From: Polaribacter sp. BAL334 | Lineage (GTDB): Bacteria > Bacteroidota > Bacteroidia > Flavobacteriales > Flavobacteriaceae | Assembly: GCF_015767435.1 (NCBI RefSeq) | Contig: NZ_JADWOV010000233.1 | Coordinates: 1 to 64,000 of the forward strand | Reading direction: 5' to 3' | Length of the DNA: 64,000 nucleotides | In this document: positions 16,480 to 24,261 of the stretch, one piece after another | Layout: each line of letters opens with the position of its first letter | How positions within the stretch are numbered: the stretch's first letter is position 1 | Translations under genes and position numbers: made by a program | Notes under the pieces: model-generated | What the model saw: the letters and a program-made list of their open reading frames with translations, nothing else | What the model was told of the DNA's origin: nothing | The model's database searches: none

Positions 16480-17520
16480 TTATCTTGCCACTCTACCAGA
16501 TGCATCACCACCCATAAGTTTGGTAACTTCATCTACTGTTACTAAGTTCGCGTCTCCTTTTATAGTGTGTTTTAAGCAAGATGCTGCCACTGCAAAATCT
16601 AATGCATTTTGATCATTGTCTGGATACGTTAATAATCCGTAGATTAAGCCTCCCATAAAACTATCACCACCACCAACTCTATCAACAATGTCAGTGATTT
16701 GATATTGACGTGTTTGTAGCATTTGTTTTCCATCATATAAAACACCAGCCCAAGTATTGTGTGATGCTGAGATAGAACCTCTTAAAGTGGTAATTACTTT
16801 TTTAGCTTTTGGGAACTTTGCCATCATTTGTTGACATACTGATAAGAAAGCTTCTGCCTTTACATCATGTCCATGTGTTTGAACGGCTAATCCTTCTGGT
16901 TTGATACCAAAATGCATTTCAGCATCTTCTTCATTTCCTAAGATGATATCACAAAACGAAGTTAATTCAGTCATGATTGCTTCTCTATCTCCTCCAAATT
17001 TCCAAAGTTTTGCTCTGTAATTTAAATCTGTTGAAATAGTAATTCCCATTTTGCTTGCTGTTTTTACAGCCTCTAAACAAACATCTGCTGAACTTTGAGA
17101 AATTGCAGGTGTAATGCCTGTCCAATGAAACCATTCTACGCCTTTAAACACTTCCTCCCAATTTACCATGCCTGGTTGAATGTCTGCCATTGCTGAATGT
17201 GCTCTATCATAAACGACTTTAGAACCTCTAGAAACAGCTCCTGTTTCAAGGAAATAAATTCCTAAACGATCACCACCCCAAACAATTTTATCAACACCAA
17301 CGCCTCTTTTGCGCATTTCCATCATGGCACATTCTCCAATATCATTTTTTGGTAAACGCGTTACAAAATCTACTGAAATGCCATAATTTGCTAAAGAAAC
17401 TGCAACATTCGATTCTCCTCCACCATAGACAACATCAAAGCTATTTGCTTGTGAAAATCTTAAAAACCCTTCAGGAGCTAATCGTAACATGATTTCTCCA
17501 AATGTGACTACTCTACTCAT
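16480..17520 (-). CDS. kdgK: 2-dehydro-3-deoxygluconokinase (PfkB family)
   Basis: 346 residues of the ribokinase/PfkB fold. The N-terminal sugar-binding region begins VVTFGEIMLRLAPEG and contains GGGESNVAVSLANYG; the C-terminal signature DRVGGGDSFMGGLIYG carries the catalytic aspartate and anion hole. It phosphorylates 2-keto-3-deoxygluconate to KDPG with ATP. The position between a sulfatase and the YhcH/eda pair in the uronate operon supports KDG rather than fructose or ribose as substrate. The 20-bp gap to the upstream sulfatase and 10-bp gap to the next gene fit one transcript. Confidence 0.92.
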   Translation of the reverse strand: MSRVVTFGEIMLRLAPEGFLRFSQANSFDVVYGGGESNVAVSLANYGISVDFVTRLPKNDIGECAMMEMRKRGVGVDKIVWGGDRLGIYFLETGAVSRGSKVVYDRAHSAMADIQPGMVNWEEVFKGVEWFHWTGITPAISQSSADVCLEAVKTASKMGITISTDLNYRAKLWKFGGDREAIMTELTSFCDIILGNEEDAEMHFGIKPEGLAVQTHGHDVKAEAFLSVCQQMMAKFPKAKKVITTLRGSISASHNTWAGVLYDGKQMLQTRQYQITDIVDRVGGGDSFMGGLIYGLLTYPDNDQNALDFAVAASCLKHTIKGDANLVTVDEVTKLMGGDASGRVAR

Positions 17521-17539
17521 ATTATTTTATTATTTATTT

Positions 17540-19093
17540 TTATTTAAACTCAACTTCTTTTACTCCAATATTGTAATCTTCACCCCTTAATTGAATGAAT
17601 AGTTTTTTCATTTCGTTTCTTTTTTCAGGATTTGAATTCGCTAAATTGTTTTGTTGACTTTTGTCTTTTGTTAGATTGTATAATTGCTCAAAAGGGAAAT
17701 TCCCCACTTCAATACCAACTTCTTCACGGAAGTTTTTGCCATCATAGGCTGGAATGTATAACCAGTCACCACTTCTTAAGGCAGTTTTTCCAGTAGCTTC
17801 AATAATCAATTGATCACGACCTTTTTTAGAGTTTCCTAAGAAAGCCTCCAAGATATTTTCACTATCTGTAGTTGATTCTTCAGAACCAATCAATTTTGCA
17901 ATAGAAGCTAATAAATCCATTTGACAAACAATAGCATCAGACACTTGAGGTATAATTTTTCCTTTCCAATAGGTTATGAAAGGCACTCTTGGTCCTGCTT
18001 CAAAAATGCTGTATTTACCACCTCTTAAATCACCATTTTGTTTGTGATTACCAATTTTTTCCACAGCATCATCATAATAACCATCATTCAAAACAGCGCC
18101 ATTATCACTTGAGAAAATGACTAAGGTATTTTCTAAAATCCCTTGTTCTTTTAAGGTTTTCATAAATTCCCCCACAATCCAATCGGCTTCTAAAATAACA
18201 TCACCCCTTGGACCCATGCCCGATTTTCCTACAAATCTAGGATGTGGCGTTCTTGGTACATGAGGTTGTTGCAAGGCATAATACAAAAAGAAAGGTTTGT
18301 CTTTATGCGTTTTTACATAGTCTTGCGCTTTTCCTAAAAAATGATCTGCCATATCAACATCACTCCATTTGGCAGCTTTTCCACCTTTCATAAAACCAAT
18401 TCTTGGAATGCCGTTTACAATGCTACTGTTATGTCCATGATGCCATTTCATAGTGAGCATTTCAGGATTGGAAATAGCAGTTGGTTCGCCATTAAAATTC
18501 TCAAAATAATTGACCTCAATAGGATCATTTTTGTCCAAGCCAACTACATTTCCATTGTTGATATACACCGTTGGCACTCTGTCTTGTGTTGCAGCCATGA
18601 TGTAAGATTCGTCAAAACCTACTTCATTTGGTCCTGGCGAAATATGCTGATTCCAATCCACCACACCAGTTCCTAAACCTAAATGCCATTTACCCACAAT
18701 GGCAGTTTGATAGCCATTATTTTTGAGCAATTTGGGCAATGTTTGTTGGGTAGTATCAATTAATAAAGGCGCGGTTCCAGGTAGAATTTTGGCGTTTTTA
18801 TTTCTCCAAGGATACATTCCTGTGAGCATTCCATACCTACTTGGTGTGCAAGTTGCAGAAGTTGCATAGCCATTTGTGAATTTAATTCCGCCATTGGCAA
18901 GCGCATCAATATTGGGTGTTTTTAGTTCAGTTGCACCATAAGCACTTAAATCCCCATAGCCTAAATCATCCAAATAAATAATGACAATATTGGGTTTAGA
19001 AGTCTTATTTTCAGCCTCTTTTGCGGGTTTTTGTTTTGATTGGTTGCAAGCACAAAAAATAATTAGACCAATTAATAATTGATAAATTCTCAT
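17540..19093 (-). CDS. Sulfatase (type I), lipoprotein, in the KDG operon
   Basis: 517 residues with a lipobox region IIFCAC (C14 or C16). Motifs: IYLDDLGYGD (D42, D43), CTPSR (C82) followed by YGMLTGMYPWR, GKWHLGLG and SSDNGA. The inserts GPNEVGFDESYIMAAT and DRVPTVYINNG closely resemble those of the sulfatase at 10933-12459, so the two are recent paralogues placed on opposite strands of the locus. Its placement inside the operon for intracellular uronate breakdown links sulfate removal to this pathway, although the lipoprotein signal puts the enzyme outside the cytoplasm. Confidence 0.9.
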   Translation of the reverse strand: MRIYQLLIGLIIFCACNQSKQKPAKEAENKTSKPNIVIIYLDDLGYGDLSAYGATELKTPNIDALANGGIKFTNGYATSATCTPSRYGMLTGMYPWRNKNAKILPGTAPLLIDTTQQTLPKLLKNNGYQTAIVGKWHLGLGTGVVDWNQHISPGPNEVGFDESYIMAATQDRVPTVYINNGNVVGLDKNDPIEVNYFENFNGEPTAISNPEMLTMKWHHGHNSSIVNGIPRIGFMKGGKAAKWSDVDMADHFLGKAQDYVKTHKDKPFFLYYALQQPHVPRTPHPRFVGKSGMGPRGDVILEADWIVGEFMKTLKEQGILENTLVIFSSDNGAVLNDGYYDDAVEKIGNHKQNGDLRGGKYSIFEAGPRVPFITYWKGKIIPQVSDAIVCQMDLLASIAKLIGSEESTTDSENILEAFLGNSKKGRDQLIIEATGKTALRSGDWLYIPAYDGKNFREEVGIEVGNFPFEQLYNLTKDKSQQNNLANSNPEKRNEMKKLFIQLRGEDYNIGVKEVEFK

Positions 19094-19103
19094 TTAGGTT
19101 ATT

Positions 19104-20279
19104 TTATTTTTTTATTTCAATTAGTAACGGATTATTAATTTTTGTTGAGAACTCATTCAAATAGTTTCCCCAAGCCAATTTATCTTTAAATTGATTGCTT
19201 TTTTTCCAAGTAAACCCTGCATAATAAATCGTTTTATTGTCAATAACATGAAGATGTAAATAAGCATTGCTTTCATCTTTTGCAGTTGTTTCATATGTTT
19301 CTTGACCAGCAAAATAGTTGTTTTTTGTTACAATGGCTGTTCCAAGTTCTGAGTCTGTATGAGGTTGCCAATAACTTATAAAACCAAGTTGATTGTTTGC
19401 AGTTACTTCACCATCATTTTCATGCAGCGTTAATCCAGCAGAAATAGTTTCTGTTCCTGAAATTGTTGTTTCAAATTTTGATAAATTACTTCCATAATCT
19501 AAACTAATAATTTTTGATTCGTTAATTTCCTTTGATCCAACTTTCCAATTAGCATACTCTAAATAAAAACTTGTACGTAAAGGTCCAGAAGTAATAGTTC
19601 GCCATTTGATAAAATTCTTTGAATAATGAAAAACACTATCCTCTTTTACAGCAATTCCTCCAACACCTCTGCTAATTCCTACATGAAAATTATCCAAGCC
19701 TTCGCCTGTATCTTCGTGATAAGTTCCTTCGGTTTCTGTTTCTTTTTTATACCAATTGTTGATAATTGGATAGTCAACTCGTTTTAACCAAGCATCAATT
19801 CCGCTAGAAAGTGTGCCACCTTTGATGTTTTCTTCTACCATTTTTTGGGCAGTTGGGCCATAGGTTCTGAAAGCAACTCTGTCATTTTCCCAAGCGTAAT
19901 CATCTGTTCTTTCAGGCACAAATCGAGAGTAACAATACACATTAGCTTTCGGTTTATTATCTTTGGGGAGTACAACAACTTCAAATTTCTTTTCTGAATT
20001 TACATTTATTTTTGGTTGAAATAGTAATTGATCCATTATTCCATCACCATCTAAATCAACGGTTTGAGATACTACAAATTCACCAGCATCAATATCTTTA
20101 ATTGCATAAAGACTTAAATCTTTTACATTTAATTGTTCCTTAGATAATTCAACAGTTTCAAATTGTCTATCAATTGAAAGCGTATTTTTTACAGTAACAA
20201 TAAGTTTTGATGATCCTTTAGAACAAGAAAGAAACAGCAATACTAAACTTACAAGAAATACATTAGAATAATATTTCAT
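19104..20279 (-). CDS. DUF4861 family lipoprotein
   Basis: 391 residues from ATG 20279 (MKYYSNVFLVSL), chosen because longer starts overlap kduD and this one gives a lipobox LFLSC followed by SKGSS. The remainder fits DUF4861, a family seen in polysaccharide loci for uronate polymers (conserved pieces: DLDGDGIMDQLLFQP, RTYGPTAQ, GISRGVGGIAV, ITSGPLRTSF, LHLHVIDNKTIYYAGFTW). I know of no settled biochemical function; a carbohydrate-active role is likely from context and from the beta-rich, sugar-mutarotase-like look. It lies between kduD and a sulfatase in the operon. Confidence 0.78.
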   Translation of the reverse strand: MKYYSNVFLVSLVLLFLSCSKGSSKLIVTVKNTLSIDRQFETVELSKEQLNVKDLSLYAIKDIDAGEFVVSQTVDLDGDGIMDQLLFQPKINVNSEKKFEVVVLPKDNKPKANVYCYSRFVPERTDDYAWENDRVAFRTYGPTAQKMVEENIKGGTLSSGIDAWLKRVDYPIINNWYKKETETEGTYHEDTGEGLDNFHVGISRGVGGIAVKEDSVFHYSKNFIKWRTITSGPLRTSFYLEYANWKVGSKEINESKIISLDYGSNLSKFETTISGTETISAGLTLHENDGEVTANNQLGFISYWQPHTDSELGTAIVTKNNYFAGQETYETTAKDESNAYLHLHVIDNKTIYYAGFTWKKSNQFKDKLAWGNYLNEFSTKINNPLLIEIKK

Positions 20280-20283
20280 GATT

Positions 20284-21072
20284 TTATTCATTAGCAGGTT
20301 TTCCAATAGTAGCTAAAATACCTCCGTCAACATACAAAATATGTCCGTTTACAAAATCACTAGCTTTTGAACTTAAAAAGATGGCAGCACCCTGTAAATC
20401 CTCAGGATCTCCCCAACGTGCAGCAGGAGTTCTACTGATGATAAACTCATTAAATGGATGTCCATCAACTCTGATTGGAGCAGTTTGACTAGTGGCAAAA
20501 TACCCAGGACCAATTCCATTGGTTTGAATATTGAATTTTGCCCATTCTGTAGCCATGCTTTTTGTCAGCATTTTCAATCCTCCTTTTGCGGACGCATATG
20601 CGCTTACAGTATCTCTTCCTAATTCGCTCATCATAGAACAAATATTGATGATTTTTCCACCACCACGTTGAATCATTCCTTTGGCGACATTTTTTGAAAC
20701 GACAAAAGGACCCACCAAATCAACATCAATCACCATTTTAAAGTCACTCACTTCCATATCAACAATGGGCGTTCTTTTAATGATTCCAGCATTATTTACC
20801 AAAATATCTATTGGACCTACTTCTTTCTCGATTTTTTCAATGGCTTCAATCACTTCATTTTCTTTGGTGACATCAAATACATATCCAAAAGCATTTAATC
20901 CGCACGCTTTGTATTCTGCAACAGCATCAGCAAGAGCTTCTTCGGAGTTGTTATTTACAACAATTGTAGCCCCAGCATTTCCTAAACCTTTTGCCATTGC
21001 CATTCCTAAACCGTGAATTCCTCCAGTTATTAAGGCTGTTTTACCTGTTAAATCGAATAAATTGATTGACAT
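20284..21072 (-). CDS. kduD: 2-dehydro-3-deoxy-D-gluconate 5-dehydrogenase type SDR
   Basis: 262 residues, a classical short-chain dehydrogenase. The NAD(P)-binding motif TGGIHGLG is at 16-23, NNAG near 93, the catalytic serine in NICSMMSE (S146) and the YxxxK pair Y159/K163 in YASAKGG. KduD converts 2,5-diketo-3-deoxygluconate (DKII) to KDG. Assignment over other SDRs rests on the neighbour kduI, 20 bp upstream, and on kdgK and eda downstream. Its stop is 4 bp before the chosen start of the DUF4861 gene, so translation may be coupled. Confidence 0.9.
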   Translation of the reverse strand: MSINLFDLTGKTALITGGIHGLGMAMAKGLGNAGATIVVNNNSEEALADAVAEYKACGLNAFGYVFDVTKENEVIEAIEKIEKEVGPIDILVNNAGIIKRTPIVDMEVSDFKMVIDVDLVGPFVVSKNVAKGMIQRGGGKIINICSMMSELGRDTVSAYASAKGGLKMLTKSMATEWAKFNIQTNGIGPGYFATSQTAPIRVDGHPFNEFIISRTPAARWGDPEDLQGAAIFLSSKASDFVNGHILYVDGGILATIGKPANE

Positions 21073-21092
21073 AATATTTTAAAGTTTGATAG

Positions 21093-21935
21093 TTATTTTA
21101 ATTCGTTTATTTTACAATGATCCATATCACCATAATCTAGATTTTCACCAGCCATTCCCCAAATAAAGGAATAACTACTAGTGCCTGAACCAGAATGAAT
21201 AGACCAAGGAGGAGAAATGACAGCTTGATGATTTGCCATCCAAATGTGTCTTGTTTCTTGTGGTTCGCCCATAAAATGACATACTGCTTGATTTGGATCA
21301 ATTTCAAAATAAAAATACACTTCCATTCTTCTGTCATGAACATGTGCAGGCATCGTATTCCAAGAACTTCCTGGTTTTAGCGTTGTCATTCCCATTTGTA
21401 ATTGGCAAACCTCCACAACGCTATTCACAATATATTTTCGCAAGGTTCTTGCATTGGCAGTTTCAGGAGCACCTAATTCAATGGTTTCAACATCCTCTTT
21501 ACCAATTTTTTTTGTTGGATAGGATTTGTGTGCAGGAGTAGAGTTTATATAAAATTGTGCAGGTGTATCTGAATTCTTGCTAGAAAAAATCACTTCTTTA
21601 TTTCCTTGACCAACATACAATGCCTCTTTGTGTTCTAACGTAAATGTTACTCCATCAACAATTACACTTCCTGCTTCGCCAACATTGATGATTCCTAATT
21701 CTCTTCTTTCTAAAAAAAACTCCGATTTTAAAGCATCAATAGTTTCTAAAATCAAAGAACCGTTTTTTGGAACAGCACTTCCTGTGATAAACCTGTCAAA
21801 ATGAGAATAAATTATACTAATTTTATCTTCTACCATAAGCGTATCAATTAAAAATTCCTCACGTAATCGTTTGGTATCGTATGATTTAACATCTTTTGGA
21901 GAAGAAGCGTATCTTGAGCTATAATAAGTTTTCAT
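21093..21935 (-). CDS. kduI: 5-keto-4-deoxyuronate isomerase
   Basis: 280 residues, as expected for KduI (about 278). Zinc ligands are visible at H198 and H200 (PAHVHDRRMEVYFYF), E205 and H247 (SPPWSIHSG), a fixed offset from the ligands known in the E. coli enzyme. It isomerises 5-keto-4-deoxyuronate, the open-chain form of unsaturated uronate, to DKII. First gene of the seven-gene minus-strand operon. Its promoter (ATTG - 19 bp - TACTTTTA) overlaps a perfect palindrome that is a probable site for the divergent LacI-family regulator. Confidence 0.94.
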   Translation of the reverse strand: MKTYYSSRYASSPKDVKSYDTKRLREEFLIDTLMVEDKISIIYSHFDRFITGSAVPKNGSLILETIDALKSEFFLERRELGIINVGEAGSVIVDGVTFTLEHKEALYVGQGNKEVIFSSKNSDTPAQFYINSTPAHKSYPTKKIGKEDVETIELGAPETANARTLRKYIVNSVVEVCQLQMGMTTLKPGSSWNTMPAHVHDRRMEVYFYFEIDPNQAVCHFMGEPQETRHIWMANHQAVISPPWSIHSGSGTSSYSFIWGMAGENLDYGDMDHCKINELK

Positions 21936-21959
21936 TTTAATAAGTTTGTAAAATTTTGG

Positions 21960-21990
21960 TAAAAGTAAAAAAATATTTTAAAAATACAAT
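21960..21990 (-). promoter_or_regulatory. kduI operon promoter (-33/-7)
   Basis: On the minus strand ATTG (21990-21987) is followed after exactly 19 bp by TACTTTTA (21967-21960), close to the Bacteroidetes consensus TTTG-N19-TAnnTTTG. The predicted start lies about 15-20 bp before the kduI ATG. The -33 part sits inside the 16-bp palindrome, which suits repression by a bound regulator. Confidence 0.6.
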
Positions 21991-21999
21991 CGATTGTAT
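21984..21999. promoter_or_regulatory. Putative LacI-family operator (perfect 16-bp palindrome)
   Basis: ATACAATCGATTGTAT is a perfect palindrome with the central CG typical of LacI/GalR operators. It overlaps the -33 element of the kduI promoter and lies 235 bp from the divergent LacI-type gene. Binding by that regulator, with release by a uronate-derived sugar acid, is inference. I found no second perfect copy in the window. Confidence 0.7.
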
Positions 22000-22065
22000 A
22001 AATAAATATTTCCTATTTTTGTTTCCAATAACCTGTTGGGTGAAATTGAATTTTAAAAATAGGTT

Positions 22066-22164
22066 GCCACTAATTCATGAATTTATTGCTTCCGTAAATC
22101 CAATTTTCATCAAAGATGAAAACAATTATATTGATGAATTATTGAAAATTTGTGAATTCGTGGC
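22066..22164. repeat. Imperfect inverted repeat with an inner perfect hairpin
   Basis: The 19-bp arms 22066-22084 and 22146-22164 (gccactaattcatgaattt against the complement of aaatttgtgaattcgtggc) match at 16 positions. Centred between them is a perfect 8-bp stem, ttttcatc / gatgaaaa, at 22104-22122. The whole unit is about 100 bp, lies between the kduI and lacI promoters and looks like a small mobile or dispersed repeat. A short chance reading frame runs through it. Confidence 0.5.
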
Positions 22165-22213
22165 GAAAAAATATACATATTGAATACAATTAGAGTTCCC
22201 AAAGAGTTAAAAA

Positions 22214-22221
22214 TAGTTTTG
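22214..22221 (+). promoter_or_regulatory. -7 box (TAGTTTTG) of the LacI-family gene
   Basis: TAGTTTTG matches TAnnTTTG exactly and lies 12 bp before the regulator ATG, so the transcript leader would be very short. No good -33 match is seen. Confidence 0.45.
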
Positions 22222-22233
22222 CATTTTAAATAG

Positions 22234-23244
22234 ATGAATCAGAAAAAAATTACCATTCACGATATTTCTAGAGTACTAGGAATTGATAGTTCTACGGTTT
22301 CAAGGGCTTTGAATGATAGTGACAGAGTTACCCAAAAAACGAAAGAACTCATATTAAATAAGGCAAAAGAATTAGGCTATCAGCGAAATATTTTAGCGTC
22401 TAATTTGAGAACCAATAAAACCCAAACAATTGCCATTGTATTGCCAAGAATTTCGAGATACTTTTTTGCTACTGTAATTGCGGGTATTGAAGAAACTGCG
22501 CAAGAAAAAGGATTTAATGTGGTGATTTGTCAAAGTTTGGACAGTTTTGAACGAGAGAAAAAAATTATTCATAATTTAATTGCCAATAGAGTTGATGGAA
22601 TTTTAATCTCTATTGCTATGGAAACAACCAATTATGAACATTTAGAATCGTTTCAATCCTTAGGAAATCCGATTGTTTTTTTTGACAGACCCTGTCATTT
22701 AGACAACTGTGTGAACATTACTATTGATAATTATACTGCGAGTTTCAAAGCTACAGAACATTTGATTTTAAAAGGGTGTAAACACATTGCCCATTTTTCC
22801 GGAAAACAAAATATAGACTTGTACAAACAACGAAAAGAGGGATATTTAGGCGCACTTCAAAAATATCAAATACCAATTGATGAAAACTTAATTTTTGAAT
22901 CCAACCTTTCTGAAGAGGATGGTGTCATCATGGCAAAGAAAATGCTCGAAAATCCTGAAATTGATGGATTGTATTCCTCAAATGATACTGCTGCCATCAG
23001 TGCCATTCAATATTTAAAAACGCAAGGAAAAAAAATTCCACAAGACATTGCAGTAGTAGGTTTTAATAACGACCCAATTGCGGCTATCATTGAACCTTCA
23101 TTAACAACAGTGAATCAACCTGGATTTGAAATTGGGAAAATAGCTGCCAACCAATTAATTTTACAAATTGAGAATAAGACATCACAAAACAATTCACTCA
23201 TATTGAACTCAGAATTGATCATCAGAGATTCTTCAAACAGATAA
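22234..23244 (+). CDS. LacI/GalR-family transcriptional regulator
   Basis: 336 residues. The N-terminal helix-turn-helix is clear (ITIHDISRVLGIDSSTVSRALN) with the hinge ELGYQRNILASNLRTNKT, then a periplasmic-binding-protein-like sensor domain (IAIVLPRISRYFFATVIAGI, IDGLYSSNDTAAISAI, VGFNNDPIAAIIEPSLTTVNQP). It is divergent from the kduI operon and is its most likely regulator, binding the 16-bp palindrome at 21984-21999. The effector is expected to be a pathway intermediate such as KDG or DKII; this is inference. No further gene on the same strand follows closely. Confidence 0.92.
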   Translation: MNQKKITIHDISRVLGIDSSTVSRALNDSDRVTQKTKELILNKAKELGYQRNILASNLRTNKTQTIAIVLPRISRYFFATVIAGIEETAQEKGFNVVICQSLDSFEREKKIIHNLIANRVDGILISIAMETTNYEHLESFQSLGNPIVFFDRPCHLDNCVNITIDNYTASFKATEHLILKGCKHIAHFSGKQNIDLYKQRKEGYLGALQKYQIPIDENLIFESNLSEEDGVIMAKKMLENPEIDGLYSSNDTAAISAIQYLKTQGKKIPQDIAVVGFNNDPIAAIIEPSLTTVNQPGFEIGKIAANQLILQIENKTSQNNSLILNSELIIRDSSNR

Positions 23245-23537
23245 TAAAGCGAGAAATATTTGAGATTAGTTACCAAATTAAAATATCATCTTTTTAATTG
23301 TTGTGATATTTTTTTCATTTTCTTTTAAAATCAAATTAAAATCACCCATAATTTCATTTTTTTGTTTACAAAATACTTTTTCAATTTTTTTATGAAACCC
23401 ACTTCAATTTCTTTTAAAGTAATTTTAAAAATAGATTATTCATCTCCAAATTTTTTTTAATCTAAAATTTTCAAGTTTATTTTTTCAAAAAACTCAAATG
23501 TTTTATTTGAAGTCAGGTCTATATGGTTCACCACTCG
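23245..23537 (+). other. Long AT-rich 3' region after the regulator
   Basis: About 290 bp of T-rich sequence without a supported gene lies between the regulator stop and a strong GC-rich hairpin. It may be a long 3' UTR or hold a small RNA that ends at that hairpin. Near the end, TTTGAAGTCAGG and GGTTCACCACTCGAACCC look faintly tRNA-like, but no cloverleaf can be drawn. Confidence 0.25.
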
Positions 23538-23571
23538 AACCCGCAACTTATATGTTGCGGGTTTTATTTTT
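23538..23571 (+). terminator. Intrinsic terminator (10-bp GC-rich stem)
   Basis: AACCCGCAAC, a 6-base loop, then GTTGCGGGTT followed by a T-rich tract. The stem is perfect and much richer in GC than its surroundings. It could end the LacI transcript or an unannotated RNA. Confidence 0.7.
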
Positions 23572-23643
23572 AAAAGAGATTTTACATTCCAAAATTATTT
23601 TAAAATCATTTAAAATATTTGAACTTTGGAATGCTTGGGGTAC

Positions 23644-23675
23644 AAAAAAACTCATCTAAAAAGATGAGTTTTTTT
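23644..23675. terminator. Bidirectional intrinsic terminator
   Basis: A perfect 14-bp stem with an AAAA loop; the core ACTCATCT / AGATGAGT is flanked by seven A and seven T, so it works on either strand. It lies 7 bp beyond the 3' end of the minus-strand gene at 23683. Confidence 0.85.
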
Positions 23676-23682
23676 ATGCTTT

Positions 23683-23958
23683 CTATTCCGAAAAATATTG
23701 TTTCAGCGCAATTCGATGTTCAGGAATACTTTTGTCATAGTTTTCAACCAAAATTTCTAGAATCTCGGGAGCATTTTTACCAATTTCTTTCCTGTTTTTG
23801 TATCTAGAAACGTATAAATTAAAGTTGGGGTTTGTTTTTTCAAAAATCAGAAAATGAGTATTGTTTAGTTCCGAAAAACTAATTTCATTGGATGAAAAAG
23901 TCCCAGATTCATCCTTGAAAAATTCTGAAAATTGGTAATACTTGAATACGTTTTCCAT
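23683..23958 (-). CDS. Conserved hypothetical protein downstream of clpS
   Basis: 91 residues, not recognised. It is soluble, rich in Asn, Glu, Phe and Lys (MENVFKYYQFSEFF, then FLIFEKTNPNFNLYVSRYKN), with no signal or membrane segment. It starts 7 bp after the clpS stop and ends at a strong terminator, so it is the last gene of the tlpA-like/tpiA/prmA/clpS run. Good codon flow and tight spacing argue that it is real. Confidence 0.65.
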   Translation of the reverse strand: MENVFKYYQFSEFFKDESGTFSSNEISFSELNNTHFLIFEKTNPNFNLYVSRYKNRKEIGKNAPEILEILVENYDKSIPEHRIALKQYFSE

Positions 23959-23965
23959 AAGTTTT

Positions 23966-24241
23966 TTATATCAACTCAGCAGATAATCCTAGCTGTAATA
24001 GTTTGGAACATCTTGGTTCTAAATCTTTTAATTCACCAGATTTTACGGTGCATTTTCCTTTATAATGTACCAAATACGTGCATTGTTCTGCTTGTTCTAA
24101 AGTGTGTTCGCACACATTGATGAGCGATTCTATCACAAATTCAAAAGTGTTTACATCGTCATTGTGCAACACAATTTCATGTTGATGCGTTTCTTGCTCT
24201 AAAATGTCAACTTCTTCTTGAATTTTCTCTTTAGTTCCCAT
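23966..24241 (-). CDS. clpS: ATP-dependent Clp protease adaptor ClpS
   Basis: 91 residues. The core HEIVLHNDDVNTFEFVIESLINVC matches the ClpS fold, whose NDD residues bind N-degron termini; EQAEQCTYLVHYKGKCTVKSG and the C-terminal LGLSAELI complete the domain. ClpS delivers proteins with destabilising N-termini to the ClpAP or ClpCP protease. The acidic N-terminal extension (KEKIQEEVDILEQET) is the part that enters the ATPase ring. It follows prmA by 20 bp. Confidence 0.92.
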   Translation of the reverse strand: MGTKEKIQEEVDILEQETHQHEIVLHNDDVNTFEFVIESLINVCEHTLEQAEQCTYLVHYKGKCTVKSGELKDLEPRCSKLLQLGLSAELI

Positions 24242-24261
24242 GCTATAAAAATAAATAAAAA

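Noticed and set aside
21956..22183. 75-codon plus-strand frame between kduI and lacI
   Set aside because: It runs through the kduI promoter, the operator palindrome and the inverted repeat; its content is explained by those elements.
23515..23571. tRNA-like words (GGTTCGAG on the minus strand, CACCA on the plus strand) near the terminator
   Set aside because: No acceptor, D or anticodon stems can be drawn around them on either strand.
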